From contig NC_031672.1 of NCBI RefSeq assembly GCF_001640025.1, forward strand, positions 372,001 to 436,000: a stretch of 64,000 nt of DNA, read 5' to 3'. Numbering within the stretch: position 1 is the first letter of the stretch; each line of letters begins with the position of its first letter. The DNA comes from Sugiyamaella lignohabitans. Lineage: Eukaryota > Ascomycota > Dipodascomycetes > Dipodascales > Trichomonascaceae. Shown here piece by piece: positions 53,344 through 61,915 of this stretch. The notes beneath the pieces are model-generated. The model searched no databases. It was given only the letters and a program-made list of their open reading frames with translations, and had not been told where the DNA came from. Both the position numbers and the translations under genes were made by a program.

Positions 53344-54708
53344 TCAGTTGATTTGGAACTCTTCAGGAACTTTCTTGCGGATAATAAAATAGGTATCGAA
53401 CAGCTCTTTAGTTGAACGTTTTTCATCCTCTGATGGAACAGCGAAATTAAGTGCCAGATCATCTTTTTGCCAGCTACCGGTCTCTGTTTTATACTTGTGG
53501 TATGAATTGATTCCCCGCTGAGGTACTATTGCTGTATGCTCAAAAACAACTTTATAGTGTTGGTACAAAAAGACAAAAGCATCCTGCTCCTCACGCAGCC
53601 ACTCTTTGTCCATGAAAAATGGGTCGTCCCATATATCAAGCAAAAACTCTGTGAACACAGATCTTCTGATGAAAAACGAGGCTGTGTTTATTCCAAAAAA
53701 GTCTTGAGAGAAAATTATGTCGACCTTATTAACATCAAAATGATCACGAGGGGGCACGCGTAATCCATCAAGTTGATCTCCCAATGAATTGACAGGCGAA
53801 CCATATGTGATTCTCTCAGCCAAGATATATGGATTTAACAGATGTTGAGCCAGATCTACCATTTCATTCGTAATCATAATATCATAATCCGCATACCAAA
53901 TCCACTCTGCTTCCGGGTGTTTTTTGAATGCTTCCTTAATTGCAGGGATTTTCCACCACCTAGGCGATCTCTGATTCTGATCTTGCTTGATGTATCTAGT
54001 GGTATTGATAAATAGATGTGTATACCCATGATATTTGCAATATTCATCGCGATTTATCATTACTTTTCGAGTCATGTTATCACTAGACTCAGCGGAATTA
54101 TTAAAAGCAGATAACAACAGGACTTGTTTGCTATTGGGAACCAACTTGTTGTTGTCATCTGTGTACTTGTCTCTGAGTTCTTGAGGAACTTCCACTGGCC
54201 TTAGAAGTCCTGCCTCCTCCTTTGCTAGTCTCTCTCGAATAAGCCAGAATGCATCACTCAATCTCTTGCGTTCTTTCTCTTCGTCCTCGCGTTGTTTCTT
54301 TTTCTTTTCCTCTTCTTCTTTCTGCTTCTTCTTTATTTCGTCTGCCAACTCTTTCATTTTCTTCTTGCGTTCAGCTTTCTCTTCTTCTTCTTTTTTAGCT
54401 TTGGCTTCTTGAGCAGCGATCTCCACTTTTCGCTGGTGCTCCATTTCAGCTAGCGCCTCTTCCTTCTCCTTTACCAACGATTCTTTGATCCCCAGTTCCT
54501 CATTTTTCTGGTGAATAGCCTCCATAAGCCGTTCCAGCTGTTTTTCTGTATCAGATAACACTGGTGTATCTGTTTTTGGTGGAGCTTTACGATTTGGACT
54601 GGCGGGCCATTTGACGCCGTCAATGGAGTTGAAGGCTGCCATGTACCAAATCGTAGCCAGAATAGCTGCTGCTGAGCACGCTAGAAACACGGTCTGTGAA
54701 AGTCTCAT
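53344..54708 (-). CDS. GT34 (Gma12/Mnn10 family) glycosyltransferase
   Basis: 454 residues, type II Golgi protein: short tail, anchor at about 7-25, a charged coiled-coil stem (about 50-175, almost all E, K and R), then the catalytic domain. VLLLSAFNNSAESSDNMTRK opens the fold, RWWKIPAIKEAFKKHPEAEW leads to WYADYDIMI, which holds the D-x-D metal motif. FSQDFFGINTASFFIRRS and LREEQDAFVFLYQHY are family blocks. Relatives add alpha-1,6-mannose (Mnn10/Mnn11) or alpha-1,2-galactose (S. pombe Gma12); the sugar here is not decided by eye. The unusually long acidic-basic stem is notable. Confidence 0.9.
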   Translation of the reverse strand: MRLSQTVFLACSAAAILATIWYMAAFNSIDGVKWPASPNRKAPPKTDTPVLSDTEKQLERLMEAIHQKNEELGIKESLVKEKEEALAEMEHQRKVEIAAQEAKAKKEEEEKAERKKKMKELADEIKKKQKEEEEKKKKQREDEEKERKRLSDAFWLIRERLAKEEAGLLRPVEVPQELRDKYTDDNNKLVPNSKQVLLLSAFNNSAESSDNMTRKVMINRDEYCKYHGYTHLFINTTRYIKQDQNQRSPRWWKIPAIKEAFKKHPEAEWIWYADYDIMITNEMVDLAQHLLNPYILAERITYGSPVNSLGDQLDGLRVPPRDHFDVNKVDIIFSQDFFGINTASFFIRRSVFTEFLLDIWDDPFFMDKEWLREEQDAFVFLYQHYKVVFEHTAIVPQRGINSYHKYKTETGSWQKDDLALNFAVPSEDEKRSTKELFDTYFIIRKKVPEEFQIN

Positions 54709-55414
54709 ACTCGTTTATTCCACAGAGCTAATAGCATCTAAAATTGCTATGTGTTAGAATAAATGTATTATCGTTGTATGGTTAAGATACAAAAAGCGTT
54801 CCACCGATCGTTCTTCCGACCATTCCTGGTAGTTAAAAGACTCTCACCCCAAGGCTGGGTACGTGCATATGTAGTCTAACTCTAAATAGAGATATGCATG
54901 CCTACTGGTGTCACTTGAGATTAACTATTAATTTAAGCGATCTTCAACGGTAGATCTTATAAGTGATCATGGGCATAGAAGGCATATCAGATGCAGAGAA
55001 CCACTATAGAACTGGTTAGGGTATCAGCTGATTTTATTACAGTATAATTTAGGCTAAAAAACATTTGTTCATTAAAAACAGTATTGACTACAAGAGAGAT
55101 GAGTGTTTGGTACTTCCAAGTATATTATTGAGAGACCTAATCCCAGGGAAGCAGCTGATCGGTGTAAAAAGGTGAAGAGTCCGGTCTACTTTCTTTTATA
55201 TTCTATTCTGGTCCCAAAATCAATCTCTCTTTAGTAATTATGAAAACATTGGTCCATAACCTTGAAATTAAAGATGACGTTTCACTTTAAGAGCAGAGCC
55301 TGTTAATCGGCAGATTCCACGAAATGATCTGGAGCCCATAACAAATTGGACCTGCACTATATAAGAACATAGGATATCCCACTTCTACCTAATATTAAAC
55401 TGAGCTGCTACAGT
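54709..55414. other. Divergent intergenic region, GT34 / small spliced gene
   Basis: 706 bp of AT-rich sequence serving two divergent starts. No GC foldback copy and nothing else recognised. Confidence 0.5.
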
Positions 55415-55961
55415 ATGGTTTGGGGGTTCCTAAAAAGCTTTGGTAGCAGCCGGCGTTCCAAAAAGACGTCCTCTCCGACCTCAGAAAAGCCCTCTCAAGC
55501 ATGGGACTCTTTTTGTAGGTAAGTGGCAGAAATCAGAGAACTTTTTCTACTCTTGTTAAAAAGCAACACTAACCAAATTCTTTTTCAGTGATACTAGTTC
55601 TAGTCCCAGTAGTCCTGGGTACTTTTTCTCGCCACATACTCGAAATTTAATGGAAGATAATAAAAAGGACAAATATGAAACGTACGCATCAGTAACAGCG
55701 GCTGAGATAAGGGATACCGTTGGTGACCATGCCTCAAGCAGTATTCTCGCTGCCATATATTATGATTACTCGGGAGAACGTCCAATCTGGGACCATCTGG
55801 GAATAGCCATTCCTCCGTATCTTGCAGAAGTGACCAAAATGAAACAACCTCTGGAGAATTTGTCCACCCCGACTACAGCTACCGAATCTTTGAAGAGAAC
55901 AAGATCTGATGGTAGCACATTGGCGCCTGCTTCAGGAATGTTAAGAAAAGTGACCATGTAG
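55415..55961 (+). CDS. Small spliced gene, unknown function
   Basis: Exons 55415-55518 and 55589-55961 join in phase. The 70-nt intron has donor GTAAGT, branch CACTAACC and acceptor TTTTTCAG. The product is 158 residues. Exon 1 encodes MVWGFLKSFGSSRRSKK, a short start rich in Ser and basic residues; exon 2 continues SDTSSSPSSPGYFFSP. The middle (about 65-110: YASVTAAEIRDTV, SILAAIYYDYSGERPIWDHLGI) may be a small helical domain, and the C-terminus is Ser/Thr-rich with RTRSDGS and LRKVTM, possible kinase sites. No family recognised. It converges on the GIG1-like gene, 190 bp away. Confidence 0.7.
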
Positions 55962-56150
55962 CTACCGGTTCAACAAACGACTACCCGAATCCGAATCAGT
56001 TGAGCAAATAAATTAATTTTTTCGATAAATACGATACACAGCTGACTGATAACGATTGGCAATATTCATTGAAATCAAGCAGACATATATTTAAACTCTA
56101 TAATCCAGCATGTTGAATAATGCATAATAATAATGATAATAGTAGTTGAA

Positions 56151-56885
56151 TTATTTTTTTTCCAATGCCCCAGCTGTTCCGATGAGATCCTCGACTTCAA
56201 GAGGTGGGTCTTTCAGGAAAATATGAAAATGTTCCAATGCAGGTATACTTTGCAAAGCAGCCCAGTTTTTAAACCAGACTATGTCGTCTCGGGACATTCC
56301 AAGCATATCAACAAATGTACGACGAACAAATTCTTCAATCTTATCACGAGCAGATGGTGCTAAATGACCCTTTTCATCCTGAGGAATCTTAGCCTTTGAC
56401 CACACTACCAGATGAATGATGCCCTTATCTACTCCATATGGAAAATCGTTGGGAAGAATTTTAAGATCCAGAGGAGAACTCAGAAATTCTGGATCATGAG
56501 GAATGATCTTCGTTGTTCCGCTCGATGCCCACTTCAGACGGTGTTGAATAATATACTGTAATACACTTCCATACTGAAGTTGAAATTCATGCTTGGATCG
56601 AAGATAACGCTTCAAGTCTGAAGGTTTGCGAGCTAATCTGCTCAAATCATTGGAATCTGTTGATAGTCGTTAGCATTCGTGCAGTTGCAACTACAGCTGT
56701 GAGTGCTTATCAGCTTATCTGACCACAAATTCTACTATTTAACATGTCGATTAACCCTGGTGAATTAACTTACTGACAATATCTACAAGCTCTGGCCACG
56801 TATATGGATGGAAATTTTCATCACCCACATCTATAAGTTTTTGGTCTCGTTCAGAAATCACGAACGGAAAGCTTTCCGTTACCAT
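56151..56885 (-). CDS. GIG1: GIG1-like DUF3605 protein (GlcNAc-induced type), spliced
   Basis: Exons 56885-56774 and 56656-56151. The 117-nt intron has donor GTAAGT, branch TGCTAAC and acceptor AACAG. The product is 205 residues. The first exon gives MVTESFPFVISERDQKLIDV and HPYTWPELVDIV, and after the join the protein reads NSNDLSRLARKPSDLKRYL, matching the W-x-x-L and R-x-PSDL-x-RYL start of the DUF3605 family. DFPYGVDKGIIHLVVWSK and WFKNWAALQSIPALEHFHIFLKDP are the other conserved blocks. In Candida albicans Gig1 is induced by N-acetylglucosamine; its reaction is not known to me. Reading only the second exon from its own Met would lose the conserved start. Confidence 0.82.
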
Positions 56886-57547
56886 TATAAGGGTATTAAT
56901 GCAGGATAGAGCACACAGGCAGTTTTCTCACTCTATACCGCAATAAAGTCGGCTTTTGATCTAGCTTCCCTAGAAAATATATGATCTAAAATGAAAAACA
57001 AATAAAACGAAATAAAACAAAAATAAATATAATAATAAATGAAAATCCTAAATTCCTCTTGTTGTATATATATATCCCAAAACTGATAGCCGATAAGCCG
57101 TGTTCAGTTGTAACACTAAAAAATGCAACGCTGCACTTTATATGCCAGTAGTTTAGGCGTTGTAAGACACATGTGGGTCCTAAAATGTAATTTTCTATGC
57201 GATGAGATTAAGTAGAACCAGCCTTGCGTATTATTGAATATGCGGAGCCCTTAGCTACATAGCTTGTAGCTAATGACAGACTATCTGAAAGTCCTCATCT
57301 CGTAGTTTATTTTCTAATTTATTCTCTAGGCCTCATTAATATCATCAGTTTAGAGCAAGGTTACTGTACTAAGCCTCGCAAATGAATGGTTAATGGTAAG
57401 ATACAGATATACTATAATATGTACTAGAAACTAAAAATGACTATTAAATATGAATATAAATATCGCCCCTCCTCAATCTATACTGGCCAAACTATTTATA
57501 AATTGTTGTTGATGCTAACTCTTTTTTGCTCCATTCTTTTAATTTCT
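56886..57547. other. Intergenic, GIG1 promoter and OCH1 3' flank
   Basis: AT-rich, with ATATATAT near 57067. No gene or GC foldback copy seen. Confidence 0.5.
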
Positions 57548-58714
57548 TTAATTACTGTTCATACGCTCATCTTCGGGCTTCCAAGAGCCTTCAAAATGAT
57601 GCTTGACAAATGCTAAAGGATCATTATCACCACCAGCACCCATAGTCTCAATACCAGGACTGAATGACGTGATGGGAAGCACTAATACATCGGACACAGC
57701 CTTAGGTTGATCCATACCGGTGAAATTAGACCAAGTAACGGGGTAGTATAGACCACTCTTTACTGGGTCGTTGAAGTAGCCGAAGACTGAATCAGTCCAG
57801 ACACCAGGTCCAGTCCAATCCATAACCTCAGAACCTCTGTCTTTTGTGCTAGGAAGTTGCAGTCTGTTCTCTTTCTTCTTTTGTAAAGTAGTCTCAGTAA
57901 TTTTAGCAACAATCTCTCTTAGAACTGGGTGACCAGGCTTTGATTGAATAGTCCACTGACAGAATTGAATTCTACGAGCATACCATTCATCCCAATCAGG
58001 ACGATCGGGATCAGCCTCTATACCAATAATCAGACCGAGCTTCATAGGATCAATTCTATCGGGAATCCAGTTAGGAATAGGTTGCAGAGCTTCAGTATCC
58101 ACATCAGAGTAGGTACCACCTCTAGCGAGTAGTATTAAGTATCTGAAAAAGTCGGCACGGAGGATATTTTCGGGCATGGCTTCATAAGCTTCGATAACTT
58201 GAGGAATATTCATATACAAATAACGAATCAAGGTTCTAGCAGTCTGATCTGACATAACTTCATGAACAAATCCATTATTCTTTTCATCCCAAGATCGAAC
58301 ATGATACTTGAATCTCTCGTCAAAATTTGGATCATCGAAATCCTGCTTCCACGTCTGCCAAATGTAAGCGGGAAACTTGTTTAGGGTATCATAAGGAAAC
58401 TGGAAAGCAAGTTGTGTTCGAACACCAGCATCTGGTGGTAGCCGCCTCAACTGCTGTAGCTGCTTTTCAAGATTTTTTCGTTGGGCTTCCAGGAGCTCGA
58501 TTTTTCGCTCTTGAGCGTCATCAGCTCTAGAGGTAGATGCTTGCAACTCTCGAATAGCAGACTCTGTCTCCTGTCTATTCTTTTGAAGTTTTTGTTCCAG
58601 TTCTACATCATGAAGTAGGTCCTTTGCCGAAATAGACTTGGGATCGCTAAAAAACACGAAAAACAGAAGTAACACTGTAGCAGCTACTACAACGGATCTT
58701 CTGAATGTGAGCAT
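57548..58714 (-). CDS. OCH1: Och1-type alpha-1,6-mannosyltransferase (GT32)
   Basis: 388 residues, type II Golgi enzyme. The anchor is at about 7-22, followed by a coiled-coil stem (about 35-92). FPAYIWQTWKQ (about 114-124) opens the catalytic domain, ADFFRYLILLARGGTYSDVDTEAL (about 187-210) includes the D204-x-D206 metal motif, and GPGVWTDSVFGYF and DPLAFVKHHFEGSWKPEDE are the C-terminal landmarks of Och1. Och1 adds the first alpha-1,6-mannose that starts outer-chain extension of N-glycans. The frame is intact. With GT34 and GT69 it makes three mannosyltransferase-like genes in 16 kb. The nearest alternative is a related Hoc1-type subunit. Confidence 0.9.
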   Translation of the reverse strand: MLTFRRSVVVAATVLLLFFVFFSDPKSISAKDLLHDVELEQKLQKNRQETESAIRELQASTSRADDAQERKIELLEAQRKNLEKQLQQLRRLPPDAGVRTQLAFQFPYDTLNKFPAYIWQTWKQDFDDPNFDERFKYHVRSWDEKNNGFVHEVMSDQTARTLIRYLYMNIPQVIEAYEAMPENILRADFFRYLILLARGGTYSDVDTEALQPIPNWIPDRIDPMKLGLIIGIEADPDRPDWDEWYARRIQFCQWTIQSKPGHPVLREIVAKITETTLQKKKENRLQLPSTKDRGSEVMDWTGPGVWTDSVFGYFNDPVKSGLYYPVTWSNFTGMDQPKAVSDVLVLPITSFSPGIETMGAGGDNDPLAFVKHHFEGSWKPEDERMNSN

Positions 58715-59721
58715 TTTTTAAGCTGGTCAAATATTGAATACGGTCCGTGAACAATATTATAGTGTATCCAAAATTAAAAACCACCGTGTAACCCGACCAC
58801 AAGAGAGACACCAGTTCGTTTCAGCTAGAGTAAAAAAATCACAATCACAACCACAACCAAAACTTAAAACTTCACGTCTCAGGTCTCACGTTCTACAACT
58901 GAACTTTAATATTTCAACCAGTTAGCGCTGAGCCAACAGATAAACCTTGCAAAATGAGATCCAAGGTTAATAAATGTTGGTGGAGATAAGATTTGAGTGC
59001 CGAATAGAATATGGATGCTGCGACAAAATGCACAAATCAAAAAATCTAGAAAACACACTCAACACACCCACCTAAACGCAATGATAAAGTGATGATGTGT
59101 TTGTTTTTCAGGAACCTTATGCACGAGATGACCCGTAGCTAAAAATGTACCGTAATAGAGGATAATGCCGGTCAACAAAGCAAAAGCGTGTACTTTTAAG
59201 CGAATAAAGGAGGGGATTTACAAGAAATGCAGGCCAACAATAGATATAAAAATTCAAAGGGTGATAACACCCTCTAAGATCATTGTATGTGAATATATTC
59301 GATAAATATAATCCTGCTAGCGCTTCGAGCTTAACAGGAGAGAGAAATGATCACTGCAACAGCATAACAGGCATCGAACAGAAAATATCGAGATTTTGCA
59401 GCACATGCAAAAAAAAAACACATTAACAAAATAATTATATAAATAATTAAAATAATTGAGCAGTTAACAGGATCCATCAACAAAGAGCTAACAGAGATCA
59501 ATCAATTGGAACATTGATTTAATGAGTAGAGATATTTGGCTAGTATTAACCAACGAATAGAATCACAATGAAAAGCAACAGGAACTGACAATGATAAAAC
59601 AAACTAAAATTAGCAGGTGTGGTATCATTAAAAACGTCTCAAGTAAACCCGTTGCTCATACTCAAATCAGTGGGTTCTTTGGATGCTTGAAAACGATCAA
59701 AATGCAAAATAAATACCACAC
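58715..59721. other. Intergenic, OCH1 promoter and MOG1 3' flank
   Basis: AT-rich, A-run at 59407-59416; no gene or repeat recognised. Confidence 0.5.
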
Positions 59722-60381
59722 TCAGCCGAACAAGCTCCAGTCGTTGACTACAAAAGATGCCATGGCCCCACCTACTCTGGAACGAGCGACATTAATTGTG
59801 TCCAATATACTTGTTGCAGGTGTCGTTGTATCTGATAACACGCTTTGGCTACTTGGACTATGGCCTTCTGTGTTGCTCTTATAAACCAACTCCTGTAGAT
59901 CTTTTAATTGATCAGGATCAGTGATTGGAACGTTATAGGAAATAAGAATATCAGCCGTCACTTTTGTAATACGAATGAGACCAAGTACTAGAAGTAAAAC
60001 TCCATTTGAAGGTTCTGTTCTACCCCATTTTCGCGACGGTTCCACAGCTGTCAAGATAATGGCTTCGTCGTCGCTTACATCTCCGTTGGAAACCGTCGTC
60101 TCGTCTATACTCAAAATTTTACATCTACCATCGACTCCATTTAAACTGGAGATTTCATTCAAATGAATAACAGCAGCATCTTTGGTAGATTTACAACCTT
60201 CTACCATTTCCATAATGTCGAAAACCATCGAATGATTTAGATATTCATTATCATCGCTAACAAATACCTCTTGGGTGTCGGGCACCTGGCGAAAAAAACT
60301 GGCATCCTTGAAATTCACTGGCACTGATGAAGTGAGTGCCCCCCCGTATAGCTCCTGTTTTTCCAAATCTACAGCCGTCAT
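59722..60381 (-). CDS. MOG1: Ran-binding nuclear import factor Mog1
   Basis: 219 residues from ATG 60381; the frame runs eight codons further upstream but only to a GTG. ELYGGALTSSVPVNFKDASFFRQVPDTQEVFV (about 9-40) matches the Mog1 start almost word for word, and RKWGRTEPSNGVLLLVLGLIRI (about 118-139) and ADILISYNVPITDP match the second half. Mog1 binds the Ran GTPase Gsp1 and aids nucleotide exchange in nuclear protein import. An insert of Ser/Thr (about 172-190) precedes the C-terminal WSLFG, equivalent to the DTSLFA end of yeast Mog1. Confidence 0.93.
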   Translation of the reverse strand: MTAVDLEKQELYGGALTSSVPVNFKDASFFRQVPDTQEVFVSDDNEYLNHSMVFDIMEMVEGCKSTKDAAVIHLNEISSLNGVDGRCKILSIDETTVSNGDVSDDEAIILTAVEPSRKWGRTEPSNGVLLLVLGLIRITKVTADILISYNVPITDPDQLKDLQELVYKSNTEGHSPSSQSVLSDTTTPATSILDTINVARSRVGGAMASFVVNDWSLFG

Positions 60382-60964
60382 TTTAAAGATGAGGGAATTA
60401 GACACCTGGAAATGTGGGCATTATATATACCGCAACCATCTCGCGGATAAATATTTGAAGGATCAAAAGGGGTGATTGATAGCGAGCAGTACGGCTGCGA
60501 GGTGTAGATCAAGCGCGATAAGAGATAGTGGTATTAGCTCACCAATTAGCCGGGGTGGGGTGTGAGAACGTGATCAGTAATATTAGGTTCGAGAAAAAAA
60601 TGAAGAAATAGAAATATGTATATATGTTTTTGTTGTGTTTAGTGGTAACTTACGATAGCTGTGACTATTTGAATCAAAGCTTCTTTCAGAAGCACTTCTG
60701 CATATAAAATCTAGTGTTTGAAACGTTGAGAGTTGCCTGATTAGCAAGAGCCCTCAGATAACGGACGCGAATTTATATAAAACATATGAAATAAATACTT
60801 AAAGCTACAAAAGACAATAAAAAATAAACAAAAACATTACAAACAGTTTTACAGCAAATCACAAACTAAATAATAAATAAATAAAGCAAACAGCAAACAC
60901 GAATCCGCACAAACGGTTCTAGTACTCTCTACAGAGAAAGCGCGATCTAAAACAAGAGCTCAAT
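60382..60964. other. Intergenic, MOG1 promoter
   Basis: AT-rich with TATATATA near 60421 and an A-rich tail of the neighbouring transcript. No gene seen. Confidence 0.5.
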
Positions 60965-61555
60965 CTACTTTTGTAAAGGAACCAAAAAATCAGCCTCTTC
61001 AAAATCTTCCATTATTGAATCACTGTTGCCAGTAGAAGCACTCTTGAAGTAAATCTTTTTGTCCGAGTTCAGTCTGCGAGCTCTTATCTGAGCTTTGGGT
61101 CTATTTGCAAGATTTTTTGGTTGTTCCACTTCACCTTCAACGTCAGTGTCTCCACCATCCATGTCGTAATCGGTATTTTCCTCTTCAGATTCCTCAAAAC
61201 TTCTGGTCCTTTTCTGTATAGCCGATGATGAAGGTGTCACTGAGGGACCAAAAGAACCAAAACTTGAGCTTATGCTCTTAGTCACTGAGCCATCAATGTT
61301 GGTAAACTCAAAAGCACCTGGATCAGTGGGTCCAATAGTCAATCCTTTGTATCCAACAGCGGAATTGCTTTTATATTTGTAACCATCACTCACGCTTTTT
61401 CGGGCATTTCTGCCGACATTTACCAGTTTACCTTGGAGGTCATCGGAAAGTGTAGGGAAGCCACCTGACTTTCTTACCAATCCAGCTTGACTGGACTTTG
61501 TACTCACAAAGTACTCAGTAATGAGTTTCTTTTGACTTGACGCCGATTCGGTCAT
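60965..61555 (-). CDS. Unrecognised nuclear-type protein with PIP-like motif
   Basis: 196 residues from ATG 61555; the frame upstream opens only with TTG. Near the start is KKLITEYF (about residues 8-15), which has Ile, Tyr and Phe at the spacing of a PCNA-interacting PIP box but Lys where Gln is usual (a Gln lies one place earlier). The rest is mostly disordered: a Ser-rich stretch (SISSSFGSFGPSVTPSSS), RTRSFEESEEE, an acidic run, and a basic patch (RPKAQIRARRLNSDKK) that could be a nuclear signal. The end is DFEEADFLVPLQK. A small replication or cell-cycle regulator is possible, but that is a guess from one short motif. It diverges from the URB2-like gene. Confidence 0.65.
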   Translation of the reverse strand: MTESASSQKKLITEYFVSTKSSQAGLVRKSGGFPTLSDDLQGKLVNVGRNARKSVSDGYKYKSNSAVGYKGLTIGPTDPGAFEFTNIDGSVTKSISSSFGSFGPSVTPSSSAIQKRTRSFEESEEENTDYDMDGGDTDVEGEVEQPKNLANRPKAQIRARRLNSDKKIYFKSASTGNSDSIMEDFEEADFLVPLQK

Positions 61556-61915
61556 GATAGGGTACGTCAGTTCAGTAACAACGGCAACGAGCTGTATATA
61601 GCTCAATCAACCGCAGCAAAAAAAATTTCACGTGTACAGGGTTTTTCAAATGACAAATTGTCTTGCGAAATGAGTGTTCTTTTATCACACCCCTTTTCCA
61701 GTTCTGTGACAATTATTTGATCACAGGTATCAGAAAGTTTATATTTTCTGGGGTGTTCGTTACAATGTTTGTTTTTAAAAAGCGATGCATCGGTCAACAC
61801 GCCACACATAACGCGGCTCAAAAATATTTATTTTTCCATGCTAGATAGACCTGATCTGGAGATAATAGATAATAGCTAATCATATATTAGAGATTCTTCG
61901 CTCGGGATAATCATC
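61556..61915. other. Divergent promoter, PIP-like gene / URB2-like gene
   Basis: 360 bp between two start codons; AT-rich, nothing else recognised. Confidence 0.5.

Noticed and set aside
60560..60620. GGTTCGA, possible tRNA T-arm
   Set aside because: No pairing stem, anticodon arm or acceptor stem around it. Other GGTTCRA matches in the window fail the same way.
60381..60650. Possible 5' intron of MOG1 (GTAAGT near 60650)
   Set aside because: The preceding sequence has an ATG followed at once by an in-frame stop, and the ATG at 60381 gives a normal Mog1 start.
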